A stretch of 64,000 nt of DNA from Suilimivivens sp963618065 (GCA_963618065.1 CAVERH010000012.1:1-64000), one strand, 5' to 3'. Shown: positions 52,055 through 61,027, counted from the stretch's first letter. Numbers and translations are program-made. The notes: generated from the letters alone by a model not told the origin.

Positions 52055-53497
52055 CTATTTTATCTCCACCATTTCCGGATTGGTCTTATAAACCATGGCC
52101 CGTGAAAGTCTGCTCTTTTCCAGATATCCGTTCTTTTCCAGATTACCCAATACCTGTTTTCGAAGATAGGTGGAATCACTGACCTCTAAATATTCTGCTA
52201 TTTCCGCTACTTTACGAGCCTGATAATAACAGAAGGATAAGACTTTTTCATCCATTTCCGTTCCATTCGGAACCGGTGCAAACTCCAATACAGGGATCTT
52301 ACTGTCTTCGATTCCATTTTCATAAGTAAGATCCGGCAAAACCAGTGTAAAATGATCCGAGGAAGAATAGATATATGGTTTATGTGCCCCATCAGCCTCG
52401 TTATATTCCTCAATAATTTTGTCAAATCCTGTACCGGCCGCCTCCATTACATTACAGGAAACAAGAATACTGGAAATCAATTCATTTCTTCGTTTTGATA
52501 TAATTCCGGACAAGTCATACGTCTTTCCAAGCTTTTCTCCTCTGTAAAAACCTCCCGGAGAGGAAATCTCCAGACGATCCTTAAACATATCTACCTGAAT
52601 CTGGGTTCCGTCCAGATAATAGTCCCGATGAGCTACCGCATTAATGACTCCTTCAAACAATGCACGCTGCGGATAGGAGTCAATGTTTTTTCTTGCATCA
52701 TCCAGCTTTATCATGGAATGATTCATCCTCTGATTTACAAAATCCATGATATATTGAATGGTAGCAATGATATTTCCCTGAAACCGATTAATGGTTATAA
52801 TTCGTTCGCTCCCTTTATTAAAACCCGAAAAGACCGAGCACTGAACTCCTGTTTTTTCTCCGGAATAATCATCCTTAAACAATACGGCTCCATTTAGCAG
52901 AAAACCTTCCTCATTATAGAATCCAAGGGATTTTAAGAATTTTTCTTTCAGTTCTTTTCCATTATTGTGATCCTGATAAAAAGCCCGCAAAGTAGAAAAC
53001 TGGTCCTGTTCATAGAGAATATCGGAAACAAGAAGATCGTACTGCGTATTCTTACTTTTGATACTCATCTCAATAATTTCTTCGTAAGTTGCTCCATTGG
53101 TAAATCCATCTCTGCGCATAAAAATGGATGGAATATTTTTATATTTCAAAATAATTGGCTTTACAACAGACTCCGGAATGGATACGCGAATAATGAACCG
53201 TTCTCCATTTTTTGTTTCATACCGAATAAAAGAAATCTTCATCTGTGGTCTCGGAGTCAGATGCTCGTTCACCTGATTATTAAAATAATTGCGCTCATTA
53301 TCTGCACCTTTTCGATCAAAACCGATCAATTTATTTGTTTTATCTTCTACCCCAATATAAAAATCACCACCGGATGCATTGGCAAATCCTGCAACACTTT
53401 TCAGCCAGCCCACAACATCTTCCCGGTTAAGGATACTCTTGCATTCCAATTTATCATTCTCTAACCGTACGTCTTCTACAATCTCTTCCAGATACAT
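52055..53497 (-). CDS. AlbA_2 (Schlafen-type) domain protein with C-terminal winged helix
   Basis: About 480 residues from MYLEEIVEDVRLE at 53497, seven bases after GGAGG; GTG 53512 and ATG 53503 are alternatives. Residues 15-130 are an AlbA_2/Schlafen-type domain (LECKSILNREDVVGWLKSVA, GGDFYIGVEDKT). Near 280-340 an ATPase_c_4-like region has FEGVINAVAHRDYY and VDMFKDRLEISSPGG. The last 70 residues are a helix-turn-helix (VAEIAEYLEVSDSTYLRKQV). Such proteins are usually called putative transcriptional regulators or RecG-like; some are linked to defence. The 11-bp-period repeat in its promoter suggests autoregulation. Confidence 0.8.
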   Translation of the reverse strand: MYLEEIVEDVRLENDKLECKSILNREDVVGWLKSVAGFANASGGDFYIGVEDKTNKLIGFDRKGADNERNYFNNQVNEHLTPRPQMKISFIRYETKNGERFIIRVSIPESVVKPIILKYKNIPSIFMRRDGFTNGATYEEIIEMSIKSKNTQYDLLVSDILYEQDQFSTLRAFYQDHNNGKELKEKFLKSLGFYNEEGFLLNGAVLFKDDYSGEKTGVQCSVFSGFNKGSERIITINRFQGNIIATIQYIMDFVNQRMNHSMIKLDDARKNIDSYPQRALFEGVINAVAHRDYYLDGTQIQVDMFKDRLEISSPGGFYRGEKLGKTYDLSGIISKRRNELISSILVSCNVMEAAGTGFDKIIEEYNEADGAHKPYIYSSSDHFTLVLPDLTYENGIEDSKIPVLEFAPVPNGTEMDEKVLSFCYYQARKVAEIAEYLEVSDSTYLRKQVLGNLEKNGYLEKSRLSRAMVYKTNPEMVEIK

Positions 53498-53519
53498 GCG
53501 CATACCTCCCACTCCTGTT

Positions 53520-53595
53520 ACTTCAAGATTACTTCAAAGTCACTTCAAAGTCAACTTCAAAGTCACTTCAAACAAACTTCAATTTACTTTGAAGT
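53520..53595 (-). promoter_or_regulatory. Helically phased ACTTCAA repeat array in the AlbA_2 gene promoter
   Basis: ACTTCAA begins at 53520, 53531, 53542, 53554, 53565 and 53576: steps of 11, 11, 12, 11 and 11 bp. An inverted copy ACTTTGAAGT follows at 53586-53595. The full unit is close to the dyad ACTTCAAAGT. The array lies immediately upstream of the ribosome binding site. With one unit per helical turn a protein could bind repeatedly along one face of the DNA. Confidence 0.8.
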
Positions 53596-53681
53596 ATACC
53601 ACATGCAAGGATCATCTAATCACTATGCACTAACCTTATGCTTTGTCTCTGACTCGCATTCACCAATGCTCTGCTAAAAAA

Positions 53682-53712
53682 AGCGCCACCGGATCCGCAG
53701 ATCAATGGCGCT
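53682..53712 (-). terminator. Terminator of the response regulator-GGDEF gene
   Basis: AGCGCCA and TGGCGCT (7 bp) enclose an 17-base loop; on the minus strand TTTTTTTAG follows. It lies about 45 bases past the stop. Confidence 0.85.
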
Positions 53713-53757
53713 CTTCCTTTTCTTCCTTATTCCCAATATCTCTTTACTGCTTTTCTT

Positions 53758-55029
53758 TCAAGCTTCCGGTGTGATGTCATTCATGAATACATAGTAGACA
53801 TCCCCATACATCTCCGTATGTACGAACCTGCCGTAATCCAAAACGAATTTCTCTGTTCCATCCCTGCACACGATCCGGTACTTCACGCAGTCAATATCGT
53901 TCTCCTTCTTGATCTGGTCGGAAATATCGTTCTCTACCAGATCAAGATCCTCCGGATGAACCATTCCCTTAAAGGAATTACCGGTCAGCTTACGGAACTC
54001 CTCTTCCGTCTTACAGCCAAACAGCTGCACCAGCTCTGCATTACAGGAAATCAGTTCCTCACTCTCATCCGCTTTATAGATAAAAAATCCGCCCGGCAGA
54101 TATTCTGCCACGCCTTCCATCTGCTTTAGAGTATCTTCGGCATCCACACGCCGGACACGTCTCCGGTCATGCATCTTGTTTTCATAATACCGGCTCTTAT
54201 TACGATACATCTCTTTATCTGCACGCGCCACATTCTGCTCCAGCTTTTGCGCCTCATCCAGCCATACGCTACCGATTGCTGCGGAACATCCGCCCTTCCA
54301 TCCGGATTCCAGCTGTCTGATTTTCTCCATGAAAGCTTCTTCACTTTCCTCAAAGGATAAAACCACAAACTCATCACCGCCAAGGCGATATTTATTTGCG
54401 TGTGGGAACACCTCAGCAATTGTTTCGGCAATGCTGGAGATCAATTTATCCCCTGCTTCATGTCCCGACCGGTCGTTGGTGCTTTTCAATTCATTAACAT
54501 CGGCAAACGCAACTCCGACATGTTTCCTGCTCTTTATCTCATCATTTTCAATTTTTTCAATATCCTGATAATAAGCCTTACGATTCTTAAATCCGGTAAG
54601 TGCATCCATTTCCAGTTCAGAAATGAGGCTGTCACATTCACGAAGCCGGATAATGTTCTCCACACGCACCATAATCAGCTTCGGGTTATAAGGTTTCACA
54701 ATAAAGTCGGCCGCGCCAAGCTCCAGGCAACGCACTTCATCCTGTATGTTGTCAAGAGCAGTCGTTACGATAACCGGAATCTTGCAGAGAACAGCATCAC
54801 ATCCAACCATCTCCAGAAATTCATAGCCATCCATAACCGGCATCTGAATATCAAGCATAATGACCGATATACGCTGTCCGTATCTTATTAACAGATCCAA
54901 ACCTTCCTTCCCGTTCTTTGCGGTGAGTACAGAATATTTCTCTTCCAATATTCCTGTAAGAATCTGGCAATTAATTTCATCATCTTCAATAATAAGGAGT
55001 GTTCTTTCTATTACATCCTGATCTTTCAC
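53758..55029 (-). CDS. Response regulator with GGDEF (diguanylate cyclase) and C-terminal PAS domain
   Basis: A 423-residue three-domain protein. Residues 8-125 form a receiver with acidic pair near 16-17, phospho-acceptor Asp60 in IMLDIQMPVMDG and Lys112 in FIVKPYNP. Residues about 140-300 are a GGDEF domain with intact YRLGGDEFVVLSFEE near 213-227, so cyclic-di-GMP synthesis is expected; I see no RxxD inhibitory site just before it. Residues 310-423 are a PAS fold (GGFFIYKADESEELI, VLDYGRFVHTE). PAS after GGDEF is the less usual order. No histidine kinase gene is adjacent. Confidence 0.88.
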   Translation of the reverse strand: MKDQDVIERTLLIIEDDEINCQILTGILEEKYSVLTAKNGKEGLDLLIRYGQRISVIMLDIQMPVMDGYEFLEMVGCDAVLCKIPVIVTTALDNIQDEVRCLELGAADFIVKPYNPKLIMVRVENIIRLRECDSLISELEMDALTGFKNRKAYYQDIEKIENDEIKSRKHVGVAFADVNELKSTNDRSGHEAGDKLISSIAETIAEVFPHANKYRLGGDEFVVLSFEESEEAFMEKIRQLESGWKGGCSAAIGSVWLDEAQKLEQNVARADKEMYRNKSRYYENKMHDRRRVRRVDAEDTLKQMEGVAEYLPGGFFIYKADESEELISCNAELVQLFGCKTEEEFRKLTGNSFKGMVHPEDLDLVENDISDQIKKENDIDCVKYRIVCRDGTEKFVLDYGRFVHTEMYGDVYYVFMNDITPEA

Positions 55030-55063
55030 TGGAATCCCTCACTCTTTAAAACTACAATCACAG

Positions 55064-55132
55064 GTGCCAGGCATGGTTTAGTGCCAGGCACGGTTTAGTG
55101 TCTGGCACTTTAGTACCTGGCACTTTAGTACC
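55064..55132. repeat. Tandem GTGCCAGGCAC-type short repeats
   Basis: Four units: GTGCCAGGCATGGTTTA (55064-55080), GTGCCAGGCACGGTTTA (55081-55097), GTGTCTGGCACTTTA (55098-55112) and GTACCTGGCACTTTA (55113-55127), ending with GTACC. The core GTGCC-A/T-GGCAC is self-complementary. It lies between the divergent GGDEF and exonuclease genes. The remaining spacer to 55397 is AT-rich with no gene I can support. Confidence 0.7.
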
Positions 55133-55397
55133 TCTCTTCGTAATTATATTACTTGATATCAAAAAAGCAAGCATTGAGTGCATAATACATAATTTTTTCA
55201 CATTTTTCACATTTAATATTTTGTACACTCTATTGCCTAACTCCTCTGATTTCCTATATAATGATGTCGGGGATCAAAAGCTCCCGACTTTGATGCCTAC
55301 GGATTGTTCCGTGCAAAATTGCTTTCTCGTAATGCTTGCATTCATACAGTATAGCAATTTGATATGGCAAAATAACCAACAACGAGGTGTATTCATT

Positions 55398-56153
55398 ATG
55401 AAATTTATTTCCTGGAACGTAAACGGTCTTCGTGCCTGTGTGCAAAAAGGCTTTCTTGATTTTTTTAACGAAATTGATGCGGATTTCTTCTGTATACAGG
55501 AATCCAAGCTGCAGGAGGGACAGATCGACCTTGACCTCCCCGGCTATCAGCAATACTGGAACTATGCGGAAAAGAAGGGCTATTCCGGCACTGCCATTTT
55601 TGCTAAGGAAACACCGCTGTCTGTTTCCTACGGCATTGGAATCGAAGAACATGATCACGAGGGTCGTGTCATCACACTGGAATACGACCAGTTCTACCTC
55701 ATCACCTGCTACACACCGAATTCCCAGAATGAGCTGGCACGCCTCCCCTACCGTATGACCTGGGAGGATGCTTTTCTTGCTTATCTGCAGGAGCTGGATG
55801 CGAAAAAGCCGGTCATCCTTTGCGGTGATTTAAATGTTGCTCACGAAGAGATTGATTTGAAGAATCCCAAGAGCAACCGGCAGAATGCAGGCTTTACCAA
55901 TGAAGAACGCAGCAAAATGACAGCTCTTTTAAGTGCCGGATTCACAGACACCTTCCGTCACTTTTATCCGGATGCCGAGGGCATTTATTCCTGGTGGTCT
56001 TACCGCTTCAAGGCAAGAGAGAAGAACGCAGGCTGGCGTATCGACTACTTCATCACCTCGAAACGCCTCGATGACCGGTTGGAAAGGGCAGCCATCCATA
56101 CCCAAGTTTTCGGTTCCGATCACTGCCCCGTGGAAGTGGATATTGAGTTTTAA
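55398..56153 (+). CDS. xthA: Exodeoxyribonuclease III (AP endonuclease)
   Basis: A 251-residue Exo III. The start is the ATG at 55398 (MKFISWNVNGLRA) behind ACGAGGTG; the longer open frame upstream runs through the intergenic repeats and is not coding. Catalytic residues are in FFCIQESKLQ near 35-44, GDLNVAHEEIDL near 140-151, WRIDYFITS near 212 and the final GSDHCPVEVDIEF with Asp-His. It repairs abasic sites and 3' blocks in DNA in the cytoplasm. The gene appears to be monocistronic. Confidence 0.95.
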   Translation: MKFISWNVNGLRACVQKGFLDFFNEIDADFFCIQESKLQEGQIDLDLPGYQQYWNYAEKKGYSGTAIFAKETPLSVSYGIGIEEHDHEGRVITLEYDQFYLITCYTPNSQNELARLPYRMTWEDAFLAYLQELDAKKPVILCGDLNVAHEEIDLKNPKSNRQNAGFTNEERSKMTALLSAGFTDTFRHFYPDAEGIYSWWSYRFKAREKNAGWRIDYFITSKRLDDRLERAAIHTQVFGSDHCPVEVDIEF

Positions 56154-56328
56154 ATATTCACAAGCTGCATAAGCAGACGAAAATCTGTGAATGAGTGCTT
56201 TTAAAAATTTCACAGCTATCTATGAATATAAGGAATCAGTTGCCGGAAAGGAAAGTTCATCTCCGACAACTGATTTATATATCCCAATGCTTTTATACAT
56301 CTGAATAGCCCCATGTCATCTGAACATT

Positions 56329-59300
56329 TTACAACTTCTCAACTGTCATGTGGAAGTCGGCCTCAAACTTCGGCAGCGGCAGCCGGTACTTCTCGGCAAG
56401 CTGTGGCCCGCAGGCATTGGAACCGACACCTGCCATCTTATAGTCTACGCAGAGTACATGCTGTCCACACTCTTCCAGTTCGAAGTTATGCTTTTTCGCA
56501 GCAAGCTCTTCCTGCGTATACCTGGAGGCATTGAAGGAGAAGCCGTCCGGATGTGTAAAGGTAAGCTTCACATTTCCATCGGAAATACTCATATGCTTAC
56601 AATTATAATGGGAAGAATTCTCCTGCGGACGGATGTAATCCTCATGCATCTCACTCACCTTTGCTTCGAAATTGCCCATATAGCTTGCCTGATGCTTGTC
56701 AATATAGCTTTCATAAGGACCATAGCCATAATAAGATACGTTCTCAAATGCTTTTGATACAAACATCCGGAGTCCGAATCTCGGAAGGAACGGCACCTTG
56801 TTTCCGTTTTCTACTTCACAGTGAATGTCCACGCCTTCTTCTGAAAAGACATATTTCACATCCATATAGGCAATCGGCTGATAAATGCTCCAGCCAAAGG
56901 ACTGACGCTGTGTGAGGATCACCTCATCTCCTTCCTGCTCTACCTTCACGCCATAGCCTTTTGCAATACTGTCATTTAGGTGGGCGCGGTACCAGTCCTG
57001 CCTCATGACATCATTATCTACCGGTGCACGGAAGAAATTGAATTCTACCGGCTTTTCCAGAATTTCCCTCCCTTCACACCTGATGGAATCGATCGCGGAA
57101 ATTCTCTTATTGAAACGATAGGAGACACTGCCAAAATCCATCGTGACCGTAAACGGCTCTGTTGTGACCTTCGTATCATCTGACACTGCTTTCTCCGTTA
57201 CCATATTATCTGTTGCTGCATGATCTTTTGCTACTTTTTCCGCTAATGTCTTCTCTGCTAATACCTTCTTAGCTGCTGATTTATCTGCTGTCAGATCCGC
57301 AGCTTCCGGTTCGCTGATCAGTAACTGGTCGAAGCAGACCTCATATCCCTTTTCACAGTAAGGAAGGGCTTTCGATGTCCGGAAAATAAAACGGATATAG
57401 GCTTCCTCTTCCTCATAATCCTTTACCTGCGGAATCTCAATTATGGTGCTGCCAAGCGGCTCTATATGGAAAGTAAAAACAGATCCCGAAACGACAGCTC
57501 CATCATAGGAGATCTCATAAGTACCTTCCAGATAGGTTCCCGGATCCACATGCTCCAACAGATTGTGAAGAATAAACTCACCGGTCTTTACGCCCTTTTC
57601 CACACGGATCGGACGGAAAACCTGCTTCGTTTCCAGAAGTCCTGTATGTGGTGTTCGATCCGGATAGGTCAGCGCATCCATACAGAAATTGCCATCGTTA
57701 TGCTTTTCACCCCAGTCACCACCGTAGCCGTACTTCTTCCTGCCATCAGGTGTTTCACCCAGAATCACGGAATGATCACTCCATTCCCAGATGAAGCCTC
57801 CACAGAACCGTTCACTTGAATGGAATGTCTGATGGTAGTCTTCCAGATCACCGGGTCCATTTCCCATCGCATGACAGTATTCACAGAGGATAAACGGCCT
57901 CCTCTCTTCTTCCTTTTCCAGATATTTCTTCATATCCTCTGTAGAGGTATACATTTCGGATACCAGATCCAGAACATCATCGGAGGTTTCATCCAGTTTT
58001 AATGTGCTTTCATAGTGTACAAGCCGCGTATCATCCAGCTTTTTCACCAGCTCTGCGGCGGCACGCATATTGGTTCCATAGCCGCTTTCATTTCCCAGTG
58101 ACCACATCACGACACAGGGGCGGTTATAATCTCTCGTTACCAGTGCCTCAATTCGGTCCAGAATTGCCTTCTTAAACCGCTCATCGGATGCCAAAAGAGC
58201 AATGCCGCGGTAACCATCGCTTCCATAACCGGTCAGATCATTATAAACCTCCACGCAGCCATGGGATTCCATATCATTTTCATCTATCACATACAGACCA
58301 TACCGGTCACACAGCTGGTAAAACAGCGGAGAATTCGGATAATGGGAGGTTCTTACTGCATTGATGTTATGCTGCTTCATCAGCACCAGATCCTTCTCCA
58401 TCTGCGCAGCCGAACAGACATATCCGGTTTCAGGATAGCTGTCATGACGGTTCACGCCACGGAATTTCACCGGCACATCATTGATCTTTACCACACCGGC
58501 TTCAACAACAACCTTACGGAAGCCAACTCGATCGCCAATAACTTCTTCCCCGGCTGTCAGTGTAAGGGCATACAGCTTCGGATCCTCTGCAGACCATAAT
58601 TCAGGATCGGCAACCGGTACGGCAACATGTTCTCCATTCTTTGCCTCAAACCGGCAGACCTCTTTGCCTTCCGGATCGGAAAGCACCGCCTGCACATCAC
58701 AGCCCTTTACCGCAAGCGTAAGCTGCGCCGGTTCTCCCTTCTTTAACAGGATGGTTTTTACCTGATAGTCCTCCAGTCTTTCCTTCGGACGGCTTAATAC
58801 ATACACATCACGGAAAATACCGGAAAGACGGATCTTGTCCTGATCTTCCAGATAAGTGCCGTCACACCATTTCAGGACAGCGACCGTAATTTTATTCTTA
58901 CCCTCCTTAAGGAATCCGGTAATGTCAAACTCGGAAATCGCATGAGACACCTGTGAATACCCCACAAATGTATCATTAATATATAAATAGAAGCAGCTGT
59001 CCACACCTTCGAATACCAGAATACGGTCTTTTCCATCTTTTGCATAAGAATAGTCTCTGCTGTAAATGCCGACCGGATCATCGTCCGGAACAAACGGCGG
59101 ATCAAACACAATCGGATATGCCACATTCGTATACTGCGGCTTGTCATAACCATATAACTGCCAGTTGGACGGTACGGGAATGGTTTTCTTACTCTCCACA
59201 GAAAGGAAATCGTCCTCCAGATCCAGAATGCTGTCAAAATACCGGAACTTCCAGTCTCCATTTAACAATTCAAGGCTTTGTGATTCCTCTCTTTTTGCAA

Positions 59301-59436
59301 ACGGATCCTGATCCTTCGCAAACGGAACAAAATAGGAATGCCGTGCTAAGGTATTCACATGTAACATTTCCGGATTTTCGTGGCAGATCATCTTGCTCTT
59401 CGGGCTTCCGGCAGCCGCAATCTCATTGATTCTCAT
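56329..59436 (-). CDS. lacZ: Beta-galactosidase, glycoside hydrolase family 2
   Basis: A 1035-residue GH2 enzyme of the LacZ five-domain type. The acid/base is Glu450 in WSLGNESGYG, the nucleophile Glu519 in FILCEYCHAMGNGPG, and TSHYPNSPLFYQLCDRYGLY near 360 is the family signature. It lacks a signal peptide and hydrolyses lactose or other beta-galactosides in the cytoplasm. Residues about 710-750 are an unusual Ala/Lys/Asp-rich pentapeptide-periodic linker encoded by 15-bp repeats, placed before the last galactose-mutarotase-like domain. AAAGGAGA precedes the start. The AraC gene beyond the 51-bp array is the likely regulator. Confidence 0.93.
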   Translation of the reverse strand: MRINEIAAAGSPKSKMICHENPEMLHVNTLARHSYFVPFAKDQDPFAKREESQSLELLNGDWKFRYFDSILDLEDDFLSVESKKTIPVPSNWQLYGYDKPQYTNVAYPIVFDPPFVPDDDPVGIYSRDYSYAKDGKDRILVFEGVDSCFYLYINDTFVGYSQVSHAISEFDITGFLKEGKNKITVAVLKWCDGTYLEDQDKIRLSGIFRDVYVLSRPKERLEDYQVKTILLKKGEPAQLTLAVKGCDVQAVLSDPEGKEVCRFEAKNGEHVAVPVADPELWSAEDPKLYALTLTAGEEVIGDRVGFRKVVVEAGVVKINDVPVKFRGVNRHDSYPETGYVCSAAQMEKDLVLMKQHNINAVRTSHYPNSPLFYQLCDRYGLYVIDENDMESHGCVEVYNDLTGYGSDGYRGIALLASDERFKKAILDRIEALVTRDYNRPCVVMWSLGNESGYGTNMRAAAELVKKLDDTRLVHYESTLKLDETSDDVLDLVSEMYTSTEDMKKYLEKEEERRPFILCEYCHAMGNGPGDLEDYHQTFHSSERFCGGFIWEWSDHSVILGETPDGRKKYGYGGDWGEKHNDGNFCMDALTYPDRTPHTGLLETKQVFRPIRVEKGVKTGEFILHNLLEHVDPGTYLEGTYEISYDGAVVSGSVFTFHIEPLGSTIIEIPQVKDYEEEEAYIRFIFRTSKALPYCEKGYEVCFDQLLISEPEAADLTADKSAAKKVLAEKTLAEKVAKDHAATDNMVTEKAVSDDTKVTTEPFTVTMDFGSVSYRFNKRISAIDSIRCEGREILEKPVEFNFFRAPVDNDVMRQDWYRAHLNDSIAKGYGVKVEQEGDEVILTQRQSFGWSIYQPIAYMDVKYVFSEEGVDIHCEVENGNKVPFLPRFGLRMFVSKAFENVSYYGYGPYESYIDKHQASYMGNFEAKVSEMHEDYIRPQENSSHYNCKHMSISDGNVKLTFTHPDGFSFNASRYTQEELAAKKHNFELEECGQHVLCVDYKMAGVGSNACGPQLAEKYRLPLPKFEADFHMTVEKL
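57185..57304 (-). repeat. In-frame degenerate 15-bp tandem repeat within lacZ
   Basis: Eight 15-bp units, plus-strand consensus close to RCTRNYTTNTCTGCT, encode the linker units LTADK, SAAKK, VLAEK, TLAEK, VAKDH, AATDN and similar. The frame is preserved. The insert lies between structural domains of the enzyme. Confidence 0.6.
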
Positions 59437-59626
59437 TGCTGGTTCTCCTTTCGAGGGTGAGGTGTTGTTATTGTTGTTGCTTTACTTTTTATAATTATTG
59501 TCTTGTACTGGTTTCTTTTTAATACTTCACCATATGAATATATTATTTTGCTTTTGTTATGTGCTTATTATAATATGAATTGACACAAAAGTCATGAAAC
59601 CATATTATAGAAATATAACAATATGA

Positions 59627-59680
59627 NNNNNNNNNNNNNNNNNNNNNNNNNNNNNNNNNNNNNNNNNNNNNNNNNNNNNN
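59627..59680. other. Assembly gap (54 N)
   Basis: A run of 54 unknown bases in the lacZ upstream region, ending 25 bp before the first unit of the second 51-bp array. The true length and content are unknown. The 59437-59626 stretch holds the lacZ ribosome binding site region and AT-rich DNA without a gene. Confidence 0.95.
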
Positions 59681-59705
59681 ATTTCATGAATACTCTATTT
59701 ACATT

Positions 59706-60095
59706 GGGTACAATACACAAAACAGTTCAAAAATACCCCAGTAAATGAACGATGACGGGTACAGTCAAGAAATAATGACTTCTATGCCCACGCTGATAAA
59801 AGATAATGGGTATAATTGAGCAATAATAGTTCCTATACCCCTCTTAGTAGAAAATAGTGGGTATGATTACACAATACCCCTCCTTATACCCTCACTGCTA
59901 AAAATTAATGGGTATATCAGAGCAATAATAATCCACATACCCACACCAATGAGAAATGGTGGGTATAGCAGATCATTAATAACACACATACCCACACCAA
60001 TAAGCAATTGAGTGTATTACCAAGCATTAATAATCTCTATACCCAGACTAACCATAATTGCTAGGTACTGAGTATCACAAACAATAATAATACCC
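59706..60095. repeat. Array 2 of the 51-bp-period TACCC/GGGTA palindromic repeat
   Basis: GGGTA (or one-base variants) starts at 59706, 59757, 59808, 59859, 59910, 59961, 60012 (GTGTA) and 60063 (AGGTA). TACCC starts at 59734, 59785 (TGCCC), 59836, 59887, 59938, 59989, 60040 and 60091. All steps are exactly 51 bp, with TACCC-N18-GGGTA-N23 order as in array 1. The N23 segments share an AGCAATAATAATC-like core not seen in array 1. Stops interrupt all long frames. It separates lacZ and the AraC gene, which are divergent. The remaining bases to 60205 hold only the AraC start region. Confidence 0.9.
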
Positions 60096-60205
60096 AATAG
60101 CACACAATGGCACATAACAAACTACGTGCATTAAAGCCATGATACAATTGAAACTACGCCTATTGATGCCACGGCACATTTTAAATTTCAAGCGAGGTAT
60201 CCCCT

Positions 60206-61027
60206 ATGATTTTCTGTGACTACCCGATTATCGGTTCCGAAAAAGACCTTCCTGTTTATTTAATTAATATGGGATTACAGCAATGTCAGGATCACGTGAT
60301 CCGCAAGAACGGATACCCCTGTCCACAGATTCTGTTCTGTACAAAGGGCAGTGGTACCTTACTTTATGAAGATAAGAAATATCTGATTCCGGCCAATACG
60401 GCACTCTTTCTTCCGGCCGATTTCCCGCATGAGTATTATCCGAATGAAGACGTGTGGAATATCCACTGGATTGTGCCCGCCGGGGAAGCCCTGCCGCAGT
60501 TACTCGGGAACCTGTCTATGGAGGAGCCGGGCATTTTTCATCTACAGGAAACCACACGACTGGAATACTGGTTCCGTTCCATGCATGATGCGCTGCGCTC
60601 GGACAGTCTGCTTGGCAATTACCGCGCCTCCGGGCTGTTATACAACTTTCTTGTGGAGTTCAACCTCTCCATCTCCCCAAAAGAATCCGGCAACACGTAT
60701 CATCCAGCCTTAGTCAAAGCCATTGATTATATCAACAATCATTACCATTCTTCCATCAGCATGGAAGAATTATGCAATTATTGTGGTATCAGCAAGCAGC
60801 ATCTGTGCCTGCTTTTCCGTACCCTGCTCCACACGCGCCCAATGGAATATGCTGCCAAACGCCGGATCCAGGTTGCTAAAGAGCTGCTCACCAGTACCTC
60901 CATGACGATTGAAGAAATTGCCGAAGAGACCGGCTTCTGCACCGCCAGCTATTTCTGCAAAATGTTCAAGCGCTATGAAGGAATTACCGCCATCCGGTTT
61001 AAGCGGGACTTTATTTCAACTGTTTAA
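60206..61027 (+). CDS. AraC-family transcriptional regulator
   Basis: A 273-residue regulator. Residues 1-150 form a cupin-like sensor (CTKGSGTLLYEDKKYLIPAN, LPADFPHEYYPNEDVWNIHW). The C-terminal 100 residues hold two helix-turn-helix motifs: SISMEELCNYCGISKQHLCL near 190 and MTIEEIAEETGFCTASYFCK near 235, ending in the conserved FKRYEGITAIRFKR. GCGAGGTAT precedes the start. Divergent from lacZ, so it probably senses a galactoside and activates that gene. Its end overlaps the converging DUF2812 gene by 17 bp. Confidence 0.92.
   Translation: MIFCDYPIIGSEKDLPVYLINMGLQQCQDHVIRKNGYPCPQILFCTKGSGTLLYEDKKYLIPANTALFLPADFPHEYYPNEDVWNIHWIVPAGEALPQLLGNLSMEEPGIFHLQETTRLEYWFRSMHDALRSDSLLGNYRASGLLYNFLVEFNLSISPKESGNTYHPALVKAIDYINNHYHSSISMEELCNYCGISKQHLCLLFRTLLHTRPMEYAAKRRIQVAKELLTSTSMTIEEIAEETGFCTASYFCKMFKRYEGITAIRFKRDFISTV

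Noticed and set aside
55098..55397. N-terminal extension of exonuclease III
   Set aside because: It translates the short intergenic repeats; the internal ATG at 55398 gives the normal family length and has a ribosome binding site.
59706..60095. CRISPR array or coding repeat
   Set aside because: Same reasons as the first array; in addition stops interrupt every frame.
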